This document shows positions 63,808-64,000 of a DNA stretch of 64,000 bases, piece after piece. The notes under the pieces were generated by a model, which had not been told where the DNA came from, did no database searches, and saw only the letters and a list, made by a program, of their open reading frames with translations. The stretch spans positions 1,533,177 to 1,597,176 of the forward strand of contig JAQJVL010000154.1 in the NCBI GenBank assembly GCA_035578905.1, read 5' to 3'. The translations under genes were made by a program, and so were the position numbers. The DNA comes from Stictocephala bisonia. Lineage: Eukaryota > Arthropoda > Insecta > Hemiptera > Membracidae. How positions within the stretch are numbered: the first letter of the stretch is position 1; each line of letters opens with the position of its first letter.

Positions 63808-64000
63808 ACACCCATACACTTACTATTGTACTGACTCACCAACTCACCCATGTAGGCACTGTGGTGCTGTTAACAAAGCTATCGTCTATACACTTAACGT
63901 TGGTACTTACCCACCCACTCACCCATATGCATACTATGGTATTGACACACCTAACCACCCATACACTTACCGTTTGTACTGACCCACCCAGTCACCCATA
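63808..64000 (+). repeat. 36-bp minisatellite at the right edge, runs off the window
   Basis: Diverged units of the CACCCATACACTTAC type with GACCCACCCA links. Same core as the arrays at 48783 and 52227. It continues to the last base, so its length is unknown. Confidence 0.8.

Overview
The window is AT-rich eukaryotic DNA with no recognisable host gene. It looks like an invertebrate, probably insect, genome. The reasons are a BEL/Pao LTR retrotransposon, a hAT transposon with insect-type coding sequence, CR1/jockey-like LINE fragments, tRNA- and 5S-derived SINE-like repeats, long CA microsatellites and many minisatellites. No species can be named from the sequence alone. All protein-level signals but one belong to mobile elements; the exception is a weak exon-like stretch near 20.8-21.2 kb.

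Layout. (1) 1-9.8 kb: a CA/TA microsatellite, then a complete 5.3-kb BEL/Pao element (2435-7722) on the minus strand. It has 859-bp near-identical LTRs and a 5-bp target duplication. It keeps gag and the protease but has lost reverse transcriptase, RNase H and integrase. (2) 9.8-24 kb: decayed repeats. These are a 134-bp tandem array derived from a dispersed SINE-like family, an old LINE 3' half (11.2-12.3 kb), a 5S-like SINE, two different foldback elements with hammerhead-ribozyme-like cores (13.5 and 17.0 kb), a 119-bp x 4 array, and a 1.4-kb imperfect palindrome with a CA tract expanded in one arm (18.1-19.5 kb). (3) 24-36 kb: a 128-bp array of about 10.6 copies, a 21-bp array, a LINE 3' end, more SINE copies, and a 53-bp array of exactly 14 apparently identical units (35009-35750). 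(4) 36-52 kb: AT-rich sequence with scattered SINEs, a second copy of the 13.5-kb foldback, a TIR element, and 36-bp minisatellites. (5) 52.3-63.5 kb: a satellite of 26-bp monomers, partly arranged as a higher-order repeat. A CR1-like LINE (53202-56089) and a hAT transposon (56743-60587) have inserted cleanly into it. The hAT is bounded by a perfect 8-bp target duplication of satellite sequence.

The elements relate by nesting and descent rather than by a pathway. The satellite existed before the LINE and hAT insertions. Two SINE families share one end but carry different heads. Both a minisatellite and a CA microsatellite have grown out of SINE copies. The most unusual observation is a pair of foldback elements at 13.5 and 39.5 kb that keep a 43-nt hammerhead-like core. 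An unrelated foldback at 17.0 kb has a different sequence but the same core layout.
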